From Aquila chrysaetos chrysaetos (lineage: Eukaryota > Chordata > Aves > Accipitriformes > Accipitridae), in NCBI RefSeq assembly GCF_900496995.4, contig NC_044012.1, forward strand, positions 3,596,001 to 3,660,000: DNA of 64,000 nucleotides. The letters are read 5' to 3'. Each line of letters opens with the position of its first letter. The first letter of the stretch is position 1. Both the position numbers and the translations under genes were made by a program. Positions 61,358 through 64,000 of the stretch are shown piece by piece. The notes under the pieces are model-generated. The model made no database searches and was not told the origin of the DNA. It saw nothing but the letters and a program-made list of their open reading frames with translations.

Positions 61358-62455
61358 TAATTATTTTATGATTAAAATGATCTCTGTCTTTGCAAACAAA
61401 ATAGATTTTTTTTAACAATTAAAGGATTTTTTAAAATTTTTAAAAAAAATGCTGGCATGAGATGTAAAAGCAGAGCTCCCATGGACAGAATGTTTCTGTG
61501 AGTAGAAAAAATATTTTTCTTAATTGATTTATATTTAATTCTTCTTTTTTAGCATTTTAATTATTTTTATTATTTAAAATTGCATCTATAATCTCTCAGA
61601 TCAAACCCAATTTGTGCTATATACCTTCAGAAAGCGTTTTTTTCTGATTGTCATCGTGTCTTTGCGCAGCATACAACACACCCACAATTTGTAAGTGTGT
61701 AAAATCCATTTGCCAGTGCGCGCAGCTACCCTGCAAGATAAGGGCTGAACTACCTTTAGAAAACAGGAAAGGGTTGTGCATAATCTGTTATACATTATGT
61801 TTGATTGTTATGGTTTTTAAGTGTTATATAGCAACCAATTATTTTTATAACGCCTCTAATTGCATAAAAAGCAGATGCAATGTGCACAGTTTAGGGCAAG
61901 TGGGTATTGATTTTCATTCTTGATACAGAAACCTACCCGATAAAATTATTAAACTGTGTGTTGATAAAGCAAATTGTACTATAAGTATATAACAAGTGCT
62001 GAAAAGATAAATAGGCTTTCAATTGCAATGCAAATACATGCCCCGGCAGTAGAAGTTGACCAGTGCACGAAGCCACTTTCTCCCTCTTGCACTGCCAAAG
62101 TAGCAATGCCACCTAATGGAGAGCCCGCACCTCGCACAACCCGAGCAGTTTTCCCGATAGCAATCTTTGCTCAGCTTTAACAGCTTTAAAAAAGGCTTTA
62201 CAAAGCGATAGTTTCAATGGAAGAATAACAAAATCCCGTAGCAAAGGCTGGACAAATATTTGGATTGCCTTGCTAGATGTCAACACTTGAAATGAGTAGC
62301 GTTGTCTCAACCCATCCCTGGCTCGCAGGCAGATGCACGTGGCCCCCGAAGTACGAGTTTTGGTTTGATATGGGGTGCGCGGCTGATGCGGTAACTTAGA
62401 TTTATTATCTTCGTAGAAATCCCCCATTCCTGTTAGGCAGAAAACTTGGGAGACG
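61358..62455. other. AT-rich intergenic stretch, homeodomain-word rich
   Basis: Very AT-rich at 61370-61590, then more balanced. 61800-61900 includes 'GCAACCAATTATTTTTATAA' and 'CGCCTCTAATTGCATAAAAA'. Words of this type (CCAAT, CAATTA, TTTATAACG, TAATTGCAT) suggest a possible developmental enhancer. No coding frame is supported. Confidence 0.4.
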
Positions 62456-62460
62456 TGACC

Positions 62461-62670
62461 CGGCTGCAAAGCGATGTGAAAATACACTCAGCCGCGCTAA
62501 TCCCTGCTCTCTGACGCGCGGTCACGACATGCTTTCATCTTCGCCGTCGCTCACGTCCCCACGCTCCGGCTCACGCATCCACGTACGCACAGGCACACAC
62601 GTACACGGCTCCTCGCACGTGGCCGTTCGCAGAGAGATGAACGTGGAGAAACCGAGACCGGGGCGCAAAG
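62461..62670. promoter_or_regulatory. CpG cluster, candidate CpG island
   Basis: By direct count there are about 27 CpGs in these 210 bases, including GCCGCGC, GACGCGCGGTCACGAC, TCGCCGTCGC and repeated CACG/ACGT words. The surrounding sequence is CpG-poor. It is the densest CpG patch in the window and lies 1.3 kb from GC-rich sequence at the right edge. An unmethylated island near a gene start beyond the window is the simplest reading. There is no direct evidence of a transcription start. Confidence 0.55.
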
Positions 62671-63120
62671 ACAGAGAATAAATATGCCCTTGCCTTAAAC
62701 TGCTCTTTGCGTGTCCTATCTGCTTTCTGCAGCGTTACAAACACCTCTGTGTGTGTGTGCGCACCTTCCCAGGAATGCTTTTACGTTCATATTCATAGGC
62801 AGGCATGCATCGCTGCTGACAGACCCGTGCACGGTTATCGATACGCACATATAGAAATATAGCAGCAAATTACACTGCATTTTCACCGGTGCAGCAAATC
62901 AAGTTTGACCAACTTTTAGGACTGACTCCCAAACCAGGCCCTAATTTGAAGATGATTTAAGATTTCCACCCTAGTTAAATACCCCTGGACATAAGAGTAT
63001 CAGAAAGCAGTTTGGATTTTGCTCTCCCCTTTCCCCATTGCAGCTGAACAAAGCACCATTCTCTCTGACTCGTATATATTTTCCTTTACATCGTACCCAG
63101 GATTTTCCTCTAATTTATTT
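62671..63120. other. Intergenic stretch, nothing recognised
   Basis: Unique sequence with a short GT run at 62750-62760 and no recognisable element or coding frame. Confidence 0.5.
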
Positions 63121-63125
63121 CTGTA

Positions 63126-63175
63126 GGGCCTGATCCAAAGCTCCCGCTGATTTCAGGAGGTTTGGGATAGGGCCC
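63126..63175. repeat. Near-complete palindromic MITE
   Basis: The two arms GGGCCTGATCCAAA at 63126-63139 and TTTGGGATAGGGCCC at 63161-63175 are inverted copies with few mismatches. They enclose a 21-base centre (GCTCCCGCTGATTTCAGGAGG). The whole matches the amniote palindrome type GGGCCTGATCCAAAGCCC...GGCTTTGGATCAGGCCC. This is the clearest copy in the window. No transposase is encoded; mobilisation in the past would have been in trans. Confidence 0.7.
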
Positions 63176-63760
63176 TGCGCTTCTTCCACTCCTGACCTGC
63201 TGCAGCCAGGTCTGAAGTCAGTGCTAATTTGAATGATAAACATCAGGCCACACAAAAATAGTTTAAAAGGGGGGCTGGGGGGAAAAAACAGTAATTTTCT
63301 ACATAGTGTGCTACGCTTATGCCAAGGTTTGCACCCCCACCCCCACCGGTTTCAAGCATATTCTAGTATGGTAAGGTTAGGGATAAAAATCAACTATAAG
63401 AAAGATACTGTTTTAAAAGCAGCAGGGTTAAAGGCAGCAGTTAAAGCCAGTAGAGCTGAGAGAAACCGGTGCAAAGCATAGCTTTGCTGCTCTCAAAAAA
63501 AAAAAAAAAGAAAAAAATCGAAATAATAGTAAAATAAACTCAGAGAAGCCCAACAACAGAAAACCCGAAGCAAATAAAAGTGAGTGGAACAGATTTCCGT
63601 GTTTACTTTTCTTTCTGCAGTTGGATCCCTTGTTGTAGCCGCAAGAACTGCAAGGATAGGATGCGAAATGGGAAATAAAAGATGGGAAAAAGAAAAAGAA
63701 AAAAAAAACTTTTTAAAGCAATTTAGGGCAAAGGAAGCAAATCCAAAGGCTCCAGCCTGG
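63176..63760. other. Intergenic stretch with A-rich tracts
   Basis: Unique sequence with A-rich tracts at 63495-63517 and 63687-63708. The two plus-strand frames here (63233-63481 and 63584-63955) are compositionally biased and have no domain. Confidence 0.5.
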
Positions 63761-63769
63761 ACCAGCGGA

Positions 63770-64000
63770 GCGATCCCCCCCCCCCCTTGCCCAGGCTCTG
63801 TCCCAGGAGCCCGGCGGGTTTTTGCAAGGCAGAAGCTCGGAGCGGGGAAAGGGGATGGTGCAAAGCCCAGGCTCGGAGGGGAGGAAGAGGAAGAGGAGGA
63901 GGGTTTCGGGACGGGGAGAGGGAAGAGAAAACGTCTAGTACATACATCTCGATGAGTTCACCAGCCCCCAGCCTCCGCTTCTCTCTCTCTCTCCCTCTTA
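63770..64000. promoter_or_regulatory. GC-rich right edge with purine and CT tracts
   Basis: In order: a C12 run at 63776-63787, GC-rich sequence with about a dozen CpGs, a GGGGAGGAAGAGGAAGAGGA-type purine tract at 63874-63930 and a (CT)n tract at 63978-63998 cut by the window end. This composition is common around vertebrate CpG-island promoters and 5' UTRs. No start codon context, splice donor or known 5' exon could be recognised, so a gene start is only suspected. Confidence 0.35.

Noticed and set aside
62730..62765. GT run near 62750 as a notable microsatellite
   Set aside because: Only about five units, within the range of chance.
1..64000. CRISPR arrays, bacterial operons, tRNA or rRNA genes
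   Set aside because: No regularly spaced direct repeats, no cloverleaf with A/B boxes, no rRNA core sequence, and the overall sequence character is vertebrate.

Overview
The window reads as nuclear DNA from a bird, most likely a neoavian species. The main evidence is a roughly 595-bp solo LTR at about 52783-53377. It has the layout of an avian endogenous-retrovirus LTR group found in many Neoaves: TG...CA ends, a TATATAAA box, an ATTAAA poly(A) signal and a GGGGTTAAACCAC terminus. Other signs are the low density of young repeats, CR1-type LINE remnants, and old amniote elements (MIR-like CORE-SINEs and palindromic MITEs) with no mammalian Alu, B1 or L1 sequence. All family assignments are from memory of consensus sequences and are not database results.

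I find no protein-coding gene, tRNA, rRNA, known microRNA or CRISPR array that I can support. All open frames are short (220 codons at most), overlap one another on both strands, and show no recognisable domain. The window is best described as a gene desert or long intergenic/intronic stretch of moderately AT-rich DNA. A noncoding exon of a long RNA could not be excluded by eye.

Layout. 1-11 kb: AT-rich intergenic DNA with an old CR1/L3-like LINE 3' remnant at 401-620 and a (GT)n run near 4.5 kb. 11-13 kb: a plus-strand MIR-like SINE, a small CpG cluster and a minus-strand MIR-like SINE. 13-24 kb: mostly unique sequence with candidate conserved noncoding elements around 16.6-16.8, 18.95-19.5, 20.05-20.3 and 22.9-23.3 kb, plus more old SINE, LINE and MITE fragments. 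24-43 kb: sparse unique sequence with palindromic-MITE relics. 43-52 kb: a modestly GC-rich patch carrying the longest open frame, another MIR-like SINE and unique DNA. 52.7-53.4 kb: the solo LTR, apparently nested in a CR1-like relic. 55-58.8 kb: CpG-richer islands and candidate regulatory DNA. 59-62.4 kb: AT-rich, homeobox-site-rich sequence. 62.4-64 kb: a dense CpG cluster, a palindromic MITE, and GC-, purine- and pyrimidine-rich tracts at the right edge, which could mean a promoter or 5' end lies just beyond the window.

Nothing here forms an operon or pathway. If the window has a function it is probably cis-regulatory. The most interesting items are a 35-bp near-palindrome inside a candidate enhancer at 19472-19506, the homeodomain-site-rich block near 16.7 kb, the edge CpG cluster, and the scatter of old palindromic MITE copies. 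I did not see an undescribed multi-gene system.
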